A stretch of 64,000 bases of DNA, taken from Glycomyces sp. NRRL B-16210 (GTDB taxonomy: Bacteria; Actinomycetota; Actinomycetes; Mycobacteriales; Micromonosporaceae). The stretch lies in assembly GCF_000719515.1 (NCBI RefSeq), contig NZ_JOGR01000001.1:496001-560000 (forward strand). Reading direction: 5' to 3'. A program made the translations under genes and the position numbers. The notes beneath the pieces were generated by a model. The model did no database searches. It was given only the letters and a program-made list of their open reading frames with translations, and was not told the DNA's origin. Positions 15,241 through 24,003 of the stretch are shown here, one piece after another. Position 1 is the first letter of the stretch. Every line of letters begins with the position of its first letter.

Positions 15241-16413
15241 TCACACGCCGGGCCGCGCCGCGGCGCGCACCCGCGCGCCCCTGGGCCGCGACACGCTCCG
15301 ATACCGCGCCCGCAGCCGCCGCCGGCCGCGCAGCAGCAGCGCCGACAGGCCCAGCAGCCCGCCTCCGGCCGCCGTCGCGGCCAGGCTCCACGCCGGAGTG
15401 AGCGCTGGGCTCGCCTCGGCGGGCGGCGGTGCGGAGACGTCGGCGTCGAGCGCCGCGGCCGCGTCCACCACGCCCGCGCCCAGGCCCGAACCGCCGGGCC
15501 GCGCGGTCGCGGTGAGCGCCCGGCGCACCTCGGCGGCGGTCCAGTCCGGATGCGCCGAGCGCACCAGCGCCGCCGCGCCCGACACGAGCGCCGAGGCGAA
15601 CGAGGTGCCGGTCACCGCCTTGTGCCCGCCGCCGGGCTCGGGCGCCCACAGGTCCGCGCCGGGCGCGGCCAGGTCGGTCGCCTCGCCGGTGATCGCCGTC
15701 TGCCAGCGGCGGCCCTCCGCGTCGGTGCCGGTCACCGCGAGCACGTCCGGGACGCGCGCGGGGAACCACACCTCCTCCTCGGGGCCGTCGCCACGCTGGT
15801 TGCCGGTGCAGGCCACCACGAGCACGTCGTGGCGCTCGGCGTAGGCGAGGGCCTCGGCGAACTGCGCCGAGTCGTAGTTGCCGCCCAAGGAGAGGTTCAC
15901 GATGTCCGCGCCGTTGTCCACCGCCCACTCCACGGCCGCGCCGACCATCGCCGAATCGTGGTAGCGGTTCTCGTCGTCGAGGACCCGCACGGGCAGGATC
16001 ACCGCGTCCGGGGCCACCCCCGGGCGCCCGGAGACGGCGCGCGCGGCGATCAGGCCCGCCACGGCCGTCCCGTGGCCCACCGGGTCGGCCTGGCCGAAGG
16101 CCCGCTCGTACACCGGGTCCTGCTCCGAGCCGAAGGCCATGAGCCGCGGCTCGTCGCCCGGGTCGAGATCGACGTAGCTGCGGCCGGGGAGCACCGCCCC
16201 CGCCAGGTCGGGGTGGTCGGCGTCCACACCCGAGTCGACGACGGCGACCGTGATCCCCTCGCCGGTGGCCGCCTCCCAGGCGGCGGGGGCGTCGACCGCG
16301 GACAGATGCCACGCCACGGGCGAAGACGCCTCCGAAGGGGCACCGCACAGCAAGAGCCCCAGAAGCGTCGCGGCGGCGCCCGCCAAGGCGCGGGAAGCGG
16401 TTCGGTCCCTCAT
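15241..16413 (-). CDS. mycP: Mycosin-like subtilisin (type VII secretion-associated serine protease)
   Basis: A 390-residue exported S8 protease. It has a signal peptide (residues 1-31), Asp in VVDSGVDADHPDL, His in VGHGTAVAGLIAA, Ser in VTGTSFASALVSGAAALV, and one C-terminal membrane helix with an Arg-rich cytosolic tail. That layout is characteristic of mycosins, which are parts of ESX/type VII systems. No eccB/C/D/E genes lie beside it. The ATG at 16413 is chosen because it gives a standard signal peptide. A GTG at 16446 is in frame. It is divergent from an SseB-domain gene. Confidence 0.82.
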   Translation of the reverse strand: MRDRTASRALAGAAATLLGLLLCGAPSEASSPVAWHLSAVDAPAAWEAATGEGITVAVVDSGVDADHPDLAGAVLPGRSYVDLDPGDEPRLMAFGSEQDPVYERAFGQADPVGHGTAVAGLIAARAVSGRPGVAPDAVILPVRVLDDENRYHDSAMVGAAVEWAVDNGADIVNLSLGGNYDSAQFAEALAYAERHDVLVVACTGNQRGDGPEEEVWFPARVPDVLAVTGTDAEGRRWQTAITGEATDLAAPGADLWAPEPGGGHKAVTGTSFASALVSGAAALVRSAHPDWTAAEVRRALTATARPGGSGLGAGVVDAAAALDADVSAPPPAEASPALTPAWSLAATAAGGGLLGLSALLLRGRRRLRARYRSVSRPRGARVRAAARPGV

Positions 16414-16508
16414 GAGAACGGGATCGTCACACAGCGACAGGCCCACAGCGTGGGAATGACACGCGTGCTTCTTTATGAATTCGTTATTCTCGGCCTACTG
16501 ACGGAAAC

Positions 16509-16538
16509 TTGACAGGCCGCGCGCGTTACGGTGACGAT
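16509..16538 (+). promoter_or_regulatory. Promoter of the SseB-domain gene
   Basis: TTGACA (16509-16514) and GACGAT (16533-16538) are 18 bases apart and about 65 bases before the start codon. A short inverted repeat CCCAC-AGC-GTGGG (16442-16454) lies on the mycosin side of this divergent region. Confidence 0.5.
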
Positions 16539-16602
16539 CGCGAGGGGACGCCGCGTTCGCTCGACACCGCCCCATCCAAGACCGGTAGGGGGGAAGGGCT
16601 GA

Positions 16603-19122
16603 GTGGGATCGATGTGGGAACCGAGTAACGAGATCGAGCACCGTCTCCGGGAGGCGCTGCGAGCCGAGGACCAGGACGGATACTTCAGAATCCTGGCGCA
16701 GATCGAACTCGTCCTCCCACTGTCCTATGAGGACTCCAATGGCGGGGGCGCGGACACCTGGGCCACGTGGACGACCGACGACCGCACGCACATCCTCGCC
16801 TTCACCTCTGAGAGCGCGCTCCAGGTGTGCCTGCGCGACAACGCCGGGGCCTCCCGCCGCGTGGGTTTCACCGCGCTGGCAGGGGCCTGGCCCGACGAGG
16901 AGTGGTGGCTCGCGGTCAACCCGGGCCTGCCGATCGAGGGCTACCTCCCGGCGTGGTTCGTCGCCCAGGTCGCCCAGGGCATGACGACCGTCCCGGCCGA
17001 CCCGGCGCCGCCGACCCCGCCCGCCGAGCAGTACCCGCCGCAGGACCGCTTCTCGGCGGTCGCGCACTCCGACCCGTTCGCGAACCCGATGGCCCCGGCC
17101 CCGACCTCGCGCGGCGGCGGCTTCATGCCCCCCGCGTCCGCCCCGGCCCCCCGCGAAGGCGGCAGCTTCATGCCGCCCGCGCCGCCGGTGCCGGACGTCC
17201 CGCCCGCGCCGCGGCGCTCCTCCGACCTCAACGGCCCCACCGGCCAGCACTCGACCATCGCGGGGAAGACCTCGGCGGGCCTGCCGCTGCGCCAGCCCCC
17301 GGGCGAGAGCGCCCCCGAGCCCGAGGCGTTCAACGGCCACTCCTTCCAGGACGCGCCGCCGAGCCAGCCGCCGGCCGCCGCCTCGCCGCAGTACCCGCCG
17401 CAGGGCCCCGGCTCCCAGCCGCCGAGCCACGCCTCGCAGCCGCAGTCGTCCTTCCCGGCCGAGCCGCAGTGGCCCGGCGAGCAGGACCAGTGGCCCGACG
17501 CCCCGGACTGGCTGCGCGACCAGCAGCCGGACCCGCTGACGCTGCCGACGCGCGAGCCGGCCCCGCCGGCCGCGCACCCCGAGCCGTACTCCGCGGCCGA
17601 GGCCTTCGGCGGCGCCCCGAGCGGCGACGCGTTCGGACCGGCCAACGACGCCTTCGGCGGCTCTCCGGCCGGCCCGCGCAGCGAGGCCTTCGGCGGCCCG
17701 CCGCGCCGCGACCCGCAGGCCGCCGGTTCCTTCGGACCGCCGGGCGAGGGCTTCACCGCCGTGAACCGGCCCGGCGAGGAGCCGCCGCGCGACGCCGAGG
17801 CCTTCGCCTCCATGTCGAGCGCCTTCGGCCGCCGCGGCGCCGAGCCCGAGCCGGCGCCGAGCCCGGCGCAGCACGCGCCGCGCCCCGTGGAGCTCTCCGG
17901 CGAGGACGCCGAGCCGCTCCTGGCCGAGGCCGCCTCCTCGGGCGACACCGCGACTTTCCTCCAGACCCTGCTGTGCGCCAGCGTGGTCCTGCCCGTGGGC
18001 GACCCGGCCGCCGCGCACATCCGCGTCGGCGACCCGGCCTTCCGCTGGTCGAGCGACATCGTCGACGGCATCATCGGGATCACCGTCTACACCACCGTCG
18101 AGCGGATGGCCGAGCGCGCGGGGGAGGACACCCCGCACACGATCGTGCCGTTCGGCTGGCTCATCCAGCACTGGCCGGGCCAGGACTACGCGCTCTACGT
18201 CAACCCCGGGACCGAGGTCGGCGCGAACATGTCCGGCCCCGAGGTCGAGCCGCTCCTGAAGTGGGCCGAGGCCAAGGACCTGCTGACGTTCGCGACCGAG
18301 ATGGAGCAGCGCCAGGCCGCGGCCGCGCGCCTCTCCCCGGCCCACCGGGTCCAGCCGGTCCTGTGGCAGAAGACCATCCCGCACCACCAGGTGCCGTTCT
18401 ACCTCGAACGCGGCTACGACCGCGTCGGCGGCTTCGTGCACCCCGCGGACGCGGTGGACCACCTGCGCACCCCCGCCCAGCTCTACCTCGCGCTCGGGCT
18501 CATCCGCTCCAGCGAGGACTTCAGCCCCACCGACGACTCGGTGCACGTGCTCCGCTGGATCGGCTACCGCACCGACCTGTACCCGCAGGCCCTCGGCGGC
18601 AACGACTTCGCCACGGCCGAGTCCCGCGGCGGCACCATCGTCGAGGCCGGCCCGTTCCGCGGCGACGGCTTCGCGCCCTCGGAGTCGCCCGAGGACCGCA
18701 TCCCCGAGCACAAGGTGGACTCGGTGCGGCTGCCGCACGCCGCGAAGATCCTCCGGATCGACTCGCGCGGCGAGGTCACCGACATCGCGCTCTACGACGC
18801 CGACACCCGCGAGTGGACGCCGGTCGACGGCGCCTTCGGCGGCCCGGCGGCGATCGAGGCGCCCTCGACCCCGGCCCTGCCGGCCGCCCCGGCCTCCGAC
18901 ACGCCGCCGCCGGCCGGACCGACGGGCGAGTCCTACGGCTACGCCGGAGGCGACGGCGCGGGCGGCCCGAGCGCCGGCTACGACGGCGCGGCCGGTTACG
19001 ACAGCGCGCTCGGCGAGGCCTGGGGCGACGCCTCGGGCCACTACGACCTGGTGCGGCCGGCCCCCGAGGAACGGGCGGCCTCCGTCCTGGACCACAGGGA
19101 CCGCGAATGGAAGGACGCCTAG
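16603..19122 (+). CDS. Large protein with two SseB-like domains and a Pro-rich linker
   Basis: An 839-residue soluble protein. Residues 1-125 form one SseB-type domain (LREALRAEDQDGYFRILAQIELVLPLS, EEWWLAVNPGLPIEGYLP). A low-complexity Pro/Ala/Gly/Ser/Gln linker runs from about 130 to 430. A second SseB domain follows near 435-560 (SGDTATFLQTLLCASVVLPVG, YALYVNPGTEVGANMSG), with an SseB C-terminal-like region to about 760 and a Gly/Tyr-rich tail. Tandem SseB proteins accompany type VII secretion loci in actinomycetes and the mycosin gene is divergent. Function unknown. GTG at 16603 or ATG at 16612 may be the start. Confidence 0.75.
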   Translation: MGSMWEPSNEIEHRLREALRAEDQDGYFRILAQIELVLPLSYEDSNGGGADTWATWTTDDRTHILAFTSESALQVCLRDNAGASRRVGFTALAGAWPDEEWWLAVNPGLPIEGYLPAWFVAQVAQGMTTVPADPAPPTPPAEQYPPQDRFSAVAHSDPFANPMAPAPTSRGGGFMPPASAPAPREGGSFMPPAPPVPDVPPAPRRSSDLNGPTGQHSTIAGKTSAGLPLRQPPGESAPEPEAFNGHSFQDAPPSQPPAAASPQYPPQGPGSQPPSHASQPQSSFPAEPQWPGEQDQWPDAPDWLRDQQPDPLTLPTREPAPPAAHPEPYSAAEAFGGAPSGDAFGPANDAFGGSPAGPRSEAFGGPPRRDPQAAGSFGPPGEGFTAVNRPGEEPPRDAEAFASMSSAFGRRGAEPEPAPSPAQHAPRPVELSGEDAEPLLAEAASSGDTATFLQTLLCASVVLPVGDPAAAHIRVGDPAFRWSSDIVDGIIGITVYTTVERMAERAGEDTPHTIVPFGWLIQHWPGQDYALYVNPGTEVGANMSGPEVEPLLKWAEAKDLLTFATEMEQRQAAAARLSPAHRVQPVLWQKTIPHHQVPFYLERGYDRVGGFVHPADAVDHLRTPAQLYLALGLIRSSEDFSPTDDSVHVLRWIGYRTDLYPQALGGNDFATAESRGGTIVEAGPFRGDGFAPSESPEDRIPEHKVDSVRLPHAAKILRIDSRGEVTDIALYDADTREWTPVDGAFGGPAAIEAPSTPALPAAPASDTPPPAGPTGESYGYAGGDGAGGPSAGYDGAAGYDSALGEAWGDASGHYDLVRPAPEERAASVLDHRDREWKDA

Positions 19123-19124
19123 CC

Positions 19125-19487
19125 ATGAGGGACGGCTACATCGCCCGCTGGAAGGGCGCCGAGTACGACTCCAGTCCCGACGGGGCCCACGTGCGCCTGT
19201 ACTCGCCGACCGGCGGGGACGGCTTCGTGGAGGTCGCCGAGGGCCGGTACCGGCGCGGCGTCCCGATCGGGGAGCTCGACGACTTCTTCTACGTGCGCAC
19301 CGTCTGCACCTGGAGGGGCGAGCCGTTCTTCGTGCTCGGTGCCTCCGGCGACTGGGTGCGCCTGGAGTACCGGGGCGGGCGCGCCGACGTGGCCCGCTCG
19401 CTGGGCCTCGAACCGTACGACAACGGGGTGTACCAGATCTGGGCCCCCGCCGAGGAGGTCGGCGAGATCGCCGAGCAGTACCTCTAG
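19125..19487 (+). CDS. Conserved protein downstream of the SseB-domain gene, function unknown
   Basis: A 120-residue protein without signal peptide or membrane helix. It is rich in aromatic and acidic residues, with beta-type patterns around RLYSPTGGDGFVEV, FFYVRTVCTWRGEPFFVLG and NGVYQIWAPAEEVGEI. The ATG lies two bases after the stop of the SseB-domain gene, so the two are one operon ending at a strong terminator. The size and location suggest a partner of the SseB protein. No family name is recalled. Confidence 0.75.
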   Translation: MRDGYIARWKGAEYDSSPDGAHVRLYSPTGGDGFVEVAEGRYRRGVPIGELDDFFYVRTVCTWRGEPFFVLGASGDWVRLEYRGGRADVARSLGLEPYDNGVYQIWAPAEEVGEIAEQYL

Positions 19488-19499
19488 ACCTCTCGCGTG

Positions 19500-19525
19500 A
19501 ACCCCGGTCGGCCTCGACCGGGGTT
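19500..19525 (+). terminator. Terminator of the SseB operon
   Basis: A 10-bp perfect stem AACCCCGGTC with GACCGGGGTT and a six-base loop starts 13 bases after the stop codon. Confidence 0.85.
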
Positions 19526-19602
19526 CCGCTGCACCCGGGAGGCCTTGCGGCGCAAGGCCTGAACACGTTGTATTCATTCTCGTAAATCTGTCGAGCGACC
19601 GC

Positions 19603-19658
19603 TTTCACACCGGAGGGGTTTTGCTGTATGCTTCAGGAAATATAAGAAAGCGTTTGCC
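19603..19658 (+). promoter_or_regulatory. Promoter and LacI-family operator of the DUF993 sugar operon
   Basis: TTTCAC (19603-19608) and TATGCT (19627-19632) are 18 bases apart. Downstream, AGAAAGCGTTTGCC (19645-19658) fits the LacI/GalR half-palindrome TGNAANCGNTTNCA at 8 of 10 fixed positions. It lies where a repressor would block elongation or open complex formation. No LacI-family gene is in the window. Confidence 0.6.
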
Positions 19659-19755
19659 TGACTTCAGCGGACGCTTGCGGAGCCGCAACGCGACCTCCCC
19701 GGCGAACGCCCGCGGAGCAGCGGACCGGACTAGCTGACTTCTGGAGCAGATCCCT

Positions 19756-20910
19756 ATGGCAGAACGAATCACCGTCGGCATCGCCCTCAACGGGGTGACC
19801 GGGCGCATGGGCTACCGCCAGCACCTCGTGCGCTCGCTCCTGGCCATCCGGGACCAGGGCGGCGTGGAGCGCGCCGACGGCAGCGTCATCTGGCCCGAGC
19901 TCACCCTGGTCGGCCGCAGCGCCGACAAGCTCGCCGAGATCGCCGGGCGCCACGGGCTGGACAAGTACACCACCAGCCTCGACGAGGCCCTCGGCGACGA
20001 CTCGATCCAGGTCTACTTCGACGCCCTCACCACGCAGCACCGCCTCGCCGCCGTCAACAGCGCGATCAAGGCCGGCAAGCACGTGTACACCGAGAAGCCC
20101 ATCGCCACGAGCCTCGAAGACGCCCTCGGCCTCGCCCGCGCCGCCCGCGACGCCGGCGTCAAGAACGGCGCCGTCGCCGACAAGCTGTACCTCCCGGGCC
20201 TGCGCAAGCTCAAGCGCCTGGTCGACTCCGGCTTCTTCGGCAAAGTCCTGTCCGTGCGCGGCGAATTCGGCTACTGGGTCTTCGAAGGCGACTGGCAGGA
20301 GGCCCAGCGCCCCTCCTGGAACTACCGCGCCGAGGACGGCGGCGGCATGGTCCTGGACATGTTCCCCCACTGGTCCTACGTGTTCGAGGGCACGCTCTCC
20401 CCGGTCAAGTCCGTGACCGCCCACGTCACCACCCACCTCCCCGAGCGCTTCGACGAGCAGGGCCGCGCCTACGCCGCCACCGCCGACGACGCCGCCTACG
20501 CCATCTTCGAGCTCCAGGACGGCACCGTCGTCCAGATGAACTCCTCCTGGGCCACCCGCGTCGACCGCGAGGAGCTCGTCGAGTTCCACGTCGACGGCAC
20601 CGAGGGCTCGGCCATCGCCGGGCTGCGCAAAGTCCGGGCCCAGCACCGCGCCCACACCCCCAAGCCCGTGTGGAACCCCGACATCGACCAGCCCATCCCC
20701 TTCCGGCGGCAGTGGCACGAGGTTCCCGACAACGAGGTCTTCGACAACGGCTTCAAGCTCCAGTGGGAGGAGTACCTGCGCCACGTCGTGGACGACGCCC
20801 CCTGGCACCACGACTTCCTCGCCGCCGCCCGCGGCGTGCAGCTGGCCGAGGCCGGCTACCGCTCGGCCCGCGAAGGCCGCCGCATCGACCTGGAGGACCT
20901 CGTCCTGTGA
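19756..20910 (+). CDS. Gfo/Idh/MocA family sugar oxidoreductase
   Basis: A 384-residue NAD(P)-dependent dehydrogenase. The N-terminal Rossmann segment is VGIALNGVTGRMGYRQ, longer between strands than usual, followed by GKHVYTEKPIATS with the EKP motif and a C-terminal alpha/beta domain. RAEDGGGMVLDMFPHW supplies the His/Asp region of the active site. CTGGAGCAG lies upstream of the ATG. The stop overlaps the next gene (GTGA). Such enzymes often oxidise a sugar ring carbon to a keto form. The substrate is not known. Confidence 0.87.
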   Translation: MAERITVGIALNGVTGRMGYRQHLVRSLLAIRDQGGVERADGSVIWPELTLVGRSADKLAEIAGRHGLDKYTTSLDEALGDDSIQVYFDALTTQHRLAAVNSAIKAGKHVYTEKPIATSLEDALGLARAARDAGVKNGAVADKLYLPGLRKLKRLVDSGFFGKVLSVRGEFGYWVFEGDWQEAQRPSWNYRAEDGGGMVLDMFPHWSYVFEGTLSPVKSVTAHVTTHLPERFDEQGRAYAATADDAAYAIFELQDGTVVQMNSSWATRVDREELVEFHVDGTEGSAIAGLRKVRAQHRAHTPKPVWNPDIDQPIPFRRQWHEVPDNEVFDNGFKLQWEEYLRHVVDDAPWHHDFLAAARGVQLAEAGYRSAREGRRIDLEDLVL

Positions 20911-21998
20911 CCCGGAAGTTCAACTCCCGCGTGATCTACTCGGCCGCCCACGTGGTCGCCGACCCGCTGGCCGACAACGGCCCCGGCCGCCCCGCCGCCG
21001 TCGACTGGGACGCCACGCTGGCCTTCCGCCGGCACCTGTGGGACCTCGGGCTCGGCGTCGCCGACGCCATGGACACCGCCCAGCGGGGCATGGGCCTGGA
21101 CTGGGAGGCCACCAGGCAGCTCATCCGGCGCTCGGCCGAGGCCGCCGGACCCGACGACCTCCTCGCGTGCGGGGTCGGCACCGACCAGCTCGGCGCCGGA
21201 CCGGCCACGCTCGACCAGATCCGCGCGGCCTACCTGGAGCAGCTCGCCGTGGTCGAGGACGCCGGAGCGGGCACGATCCTCATGTGCTCGCGGGCGCTCG
21301 CCGCGAACGCGAAGACCCCCGACGACTACCGCCGCCTCTACGGCGAACTCCTCGGCGAGGTCAGCGGCAAGGCGATCCTGCACTGGCTCGGCCCGATGTT
21401 CGACCCGGCCCTGGAGGGCTACTGGGGTTCGGCGGACCTCGCCGAGGCCGCCGACGTGTTCGTGGAGATCATCACCGAGAACGCGGCGAAGATCGACGGC
21501 ATCAAGATGAGCCTGCTCGACGCCGAGGCCGAGATCGCCCTGCGCCGCAGGCTCCCCGAAGGGGTCCGCTGCTACACCGGCGACGACTTCAACTACCCGC
21601 GGCTCATCGCTGGGGACGAGTTCGGGCACTCCGACGCGCTGCTGGGGATCTTCGACCCGCTCGCGCCGCTCGCCTCGCGGGCCGCGATCAAGCTCGACGA
21701 GGGCGACGTGGCGGCCTTCCACGCGATCTTGGACCCGACGGTCCCGCTGGCGCGCAAGGTCTTCGAGGCCCCGACGTTCAACTACAAGACCGGCGTGGTG
21801 TTCCTGGCGTGGCTCTCGGGCTTCCAGGACCACTTCAAGATGGTCGGCGGCCTGGAGTCGGCCCGCTCGATCGCGCACTTCGGCCAGATCGTGGACCTCG
21901 CGCTCGAAGCGCGGCTGTTCCCCGACGAGGACCAGGCGATCGACCGGTTCAACGCGCTGCTCAAGGTGGCCGGGCAGCCCCCGAGGAGCCTCGCATGA
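20907..21998 (+). CDS. DUF993 family protein, dihydrodipicolinate synthase-like
   Basis: A 363-residue TIM-barrel protein of the DUF993 family, which is distantly related to class I aldolases of the DapA type. Recognisable segments are MDTAQRGMGLDWEATRQLIRRS, GVGTDQLG, KIDGIKMSLLDA with a candidate Schiff-base Lys in the strand GIKMSLLDAE, and YTGDDFNYPRLIAGD. A retro-aldol or lyase step on an oxidised sugar is a reasonable guess. It is coupled to both neighbours by GTGA and ATGA overlaps. No biochemical function is established to my knowledge. Confidence 0.8.
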   Translation: MTRKFNSRVIYSAAHVVADPLADNGPGRPAAVDWDATLAFRRHLWDLGLGVADAMDTAQRGMGLDWEATRQLIRRSAEAAGPDDLLACGVGTDQLGAGPATLDQIRAAYLEQLAVVEDAGAGTILMCSRALAANAKTPDDYRRLYGELLGEVSGKAILHWLGPMFDPALEGYWGSADLAEAADVFVEIITENAAKIDGIKMSLLDAEAEIALRRRLPEGVRCYTGDDFNYPRLIAGDEFGHSDALLGIFDPLAPLASRAAIKLDEGDVAAFHAILDPTVPLARKVFEAPTFNYKTGVVFLAWLSGFQDHFKMVGGLESARSIAHFGQIVDLALEARLFPDEDQAIDRFNALLKVAGQPPRSLA

Positions 21999-22807
21999 GC
22001 GTCCTCGACCGGTTCTCCTTCAACCATGCGACCGCGAAGTTCTGGGACCAGCGCGAGGCCGTGGAGGCCTGCGCGCGCACCGGATCGAAGATCGGCCTGT
22101 GGCGCGAACCGGTCCAGGAGTTCGGCCTCGAAGCGACCGCGAAACTCGTCAAGGACGCCGGCGTGGCGGTCACCAGCCTGTGCCGCGGCGGGTTCTTCAC
22201 CGACCCGACCCCGGCCGCGATCGAGGACAACCGCAGGGCGATCGACGAGGCCGCCGCACTGGGCGCTCCGGCACTGGTTTTGGTCTCGGGCCCGATCCCG
22301 GAGGGCGGCACGATCGACTCGGCGCGCGAAGGCGTCAAAGAAGCCCTCGCGCGACTCGCCCCGTACGCGGGGGAGCGGGGCGTGACGCTCGCGATCGAAC
22401 CGCTGCACCCGATGTTCGCGAGCGACCGGTGCGTGGTCGCGACCCTCGGCGAGGCCCTGGATCTGGCCGCGCCGTTCCCGGCCGAGCAGGTCGGCGTCGT
22501 GGTCGACACCTACCACATCTGGTGGGACCCGCAGGTGTGGGACGGGATCGCCAGGGCCGCGGCCGAAGGCCGCATCGCCTCGTTCCAGCTCGCCGACTGG
22601 ATCACGCCGCTCCCGGCGGGCGTGCTGACCGGGCGCGGTCAACTGGGTGAGGGCTGCATCGACCTGAAGCGGTACCAGGAGACCGTGGACGCGGCCGGCT
22701 TCACCGGTCCGATCGAAGTGGAGCTGTTCAACGACACCCTCTGGGCCCGCCCGGGGCAGGAGGTCTTCGACGAGACCAGGGCCGCGTTCGCTCGCGCCCT
22801 CGCATGA
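21995..22807 (+). CDS. Sugar phosphate isomerase/epimerase-like TIM-barrel protein
   Basis: A 270-residue protein of the xylose isomerase-like (AP endonuclease 2) superfamily. The likely metal ligands are Glu in LAIEPLHPMF, Asp/His in VVVDTYHIWWDP, His/Asp around FQLADWITP and Glu in GPIEVELFND. These enzymes isomerise or epimerise sugars or eliminate from keto-sugars. It is the last gene of the three-gene operon and is followed by a long hairpin. It probably acts on the product of the neighbouring dehydrogenase. Confidence 0.85.
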   Translation: MSVLDRFSFNHATAKFWDQREAVEACARTGSKIGLWREPVQEFGLEATAKLVKDAGVAVTSLCRGGFFTDPTPAAIEDNRRAIDEAAALGAPALVLVSGPIPEGGTIDSAREGVKEALARLAPYAGERGVTLAIEPLHPMFASDRCVVATLGEALDLAAPFPAEQVGVVVDTYHIWWDPQVWDGIARAAAEGRIASFQLADWITPLPAGVLTGRGQLGEGCIDLKRYQETVDAAGFTGPIEVELFNDTLWARPGQEVFDETRAAFARALA

Positions 22808-22811
22808 ACTC

Positions 22812-22860
22812 CGCGGGTGCGGGACCGGGCCGGGGTCAAGCGCCCGGCCCCGCACCCGCG
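22812..22860. terminator. Bidirectional terminator after the DUF993 operon
   Basis: A 12-bp perfect stem (22812-22823 with 22849-22860), with further pairing of GGGCCGGG-type sequence in the loop, lies between convergent genes. Confidence 0.75.
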
Positions 22861-22866
22861 GCCCGC

Positions 22867-23211
22867 TCACTCTCCTGAGGACACGCAGAACTGGTTGCCG
22901 TCGGGGTCGGTGAGGACCGTCCAGGTGAAGGCGCCGCCGGGCGCCTCGTGGTCGCCCACGCGCCTCGCGCCCGCCTCGACGAGGCGGCCCACGGTGGCCT
23001 CGGCGTCTGCCGACACGAGGTCGACGTGGACGCGGCCGGGGATCGAGCCCTCGACGTACTGGAAGGACATGCCGGTGGACTCGCCGTCGCCGACGACGAC
23101 GTACTCGCCCCAGTCCTTGCTGATCTCGGTGCCGAGCGCGGCGGCCCACCACTTGGCGAGCTCCTTCGGCCGCTCGGTGTTCACGGTGACGTTCACGATG
23201 CGAAGTTTCAT
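22867..23211 (-). CDS. VOC (glyoxalase/bleomycin resistance) family protein
   Basis: A 114-residue single vicinal-oxygen-chelate module pair. It starts MKLRIVNVTVNTERPKELAKWWAAALG, and has PGRVHVDLVSAD and a terminal TVLTDPDGNQFCVSS, the standard ends of the two beta-alpha-beta-beta-beta units. VOC proteins bind metals or small ligands and have varied roles, and no substrate can be read from the sequence. The ATG at 23211 was chosen to match the family. An ATG at 23241 is in frame. Confidence 0.82.
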   Translation of the reverse strand: MKLRIVNVTVNTERPKELAKWWAAALGTEISKDWGEYVVVGDGESTGMSFQYVEGSIPGRVHVDLVSADAEATVGRLVEAGARRVGDHEAPGGAFTWTVLTDPDGNQFCVSSGE

Positions 23212-23278
23212 GTCTTCGACGCTATCGGCAAGATGAGACATTTTCGGCCGCTTGGGTTATTCCGCGAGATCGAGCCGT

Positions 23279-23998
23279 TCAATCCAGGAAGTGCTCGCGG
23301 CCGTTGAGCGGGCGCCGCTCGTCCTGCTCGGTCGCCTTCCGGTGCGCCGCATAGCGAGCGAAGACCACGACGTTCTCGGCGTACCCGCCCCGGCCGAATT
23401 CGCCGCCGCAGGTGATCAGCCGCAGCGCGGGCACCGCCTCGACCCCGAACACCTCCTCGTACGGCAATCGCCGCTTCGGATACGACTCGGTCCCGGTCAC
23501 CTCGTAGACCACCACGATCCCGTCCTCGCGGGTCACCTCGATCACGTCGCCCGCCTCCAGCTCCTTGACCGGGAAGAACACCGCCGGGCCGCTCCGGTCG
23601 GTGTCCACATGGCCCAGCAGGACCGTCGGCCCGAACTCCCCGGGCGTCGGCCCGTGCTCGAACCAGCCCGCCTCATGGGGCTTGCGCAGCGCCGGAACCT
23701 CGAAGTCCCCGTTGCGATCGAGACCGAGCCCGGTCAGCGGGGCGTGGACCCCGACCGCCTCGATGTCCACCCGCGTCGGCTCGGAGCGGCCGAGCCAGTC
23801 CCCGCCCGCCGGATCGGCGACCGCGAACGGGTCGTCGCCGAACTGCGGCAGCCGCAGATGCGGCATCGGGACCACACTGCCGACCACGAGACCGAGTCCC
23901 CCGGCGAGGAGGATCGCGAGCACCACGGCGGCCACCGGCCGGAACGCCGGCTCCGGCCGGTGGACCGCGGGTTCAGGAGCCCCGCCCGACTCGCCCAT
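23279..23998 (-). CDS. Class F sortase
   Basis: A 239-residue membrane-anchored transpeptidase with one N-terminal helix (residues about 22-42). Catalytic residues are His in VLLGHVDTDRSGPAVFF, Cys in LRLITCGGEF and Arg in VVVFARYAAH. The short loop pattern and PTRVDIEAVGVHAPLTGLG fit actinobacterial class F enzymes. It is six bases downstream of a gene for a small surface protein and probably co-transcribed with it. That partner lacks an LPxTG motif, so the substrate is uncertain. Confidence 0.87.
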   Translation of the reverse strand: MGESGGAPEPAVHRPEPAFRPVAAVVLAILLAGGLGLVVGSVVPMPHLRLPQFGDDPFAVADPAGGDWLGRSEPTRVDIEAVGVHAPLTGLGLDRNGDFEVPALRKPHEAGWFEHGPTPGEFGPTVLLGHVDTDRSGPAVFFPVKELEAGDVIEVTREDGIVVVYEVTGTESYPKRRLPYEEVFGVEAVPALRLITCGGEFGRGGYAENVVVFARYAAHRKATEQDERRPLNGREHFLD

Positions 23999-24003
23999 GC
24001 GGC

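Noticed and set aside
17000..17900. Low-complexity stretch as a non-coding or misassembled region
   Set aside because: It stays in frame within the SseB-domain gene and encodes a Pro/Ala-rich linker between two recognisable domains.
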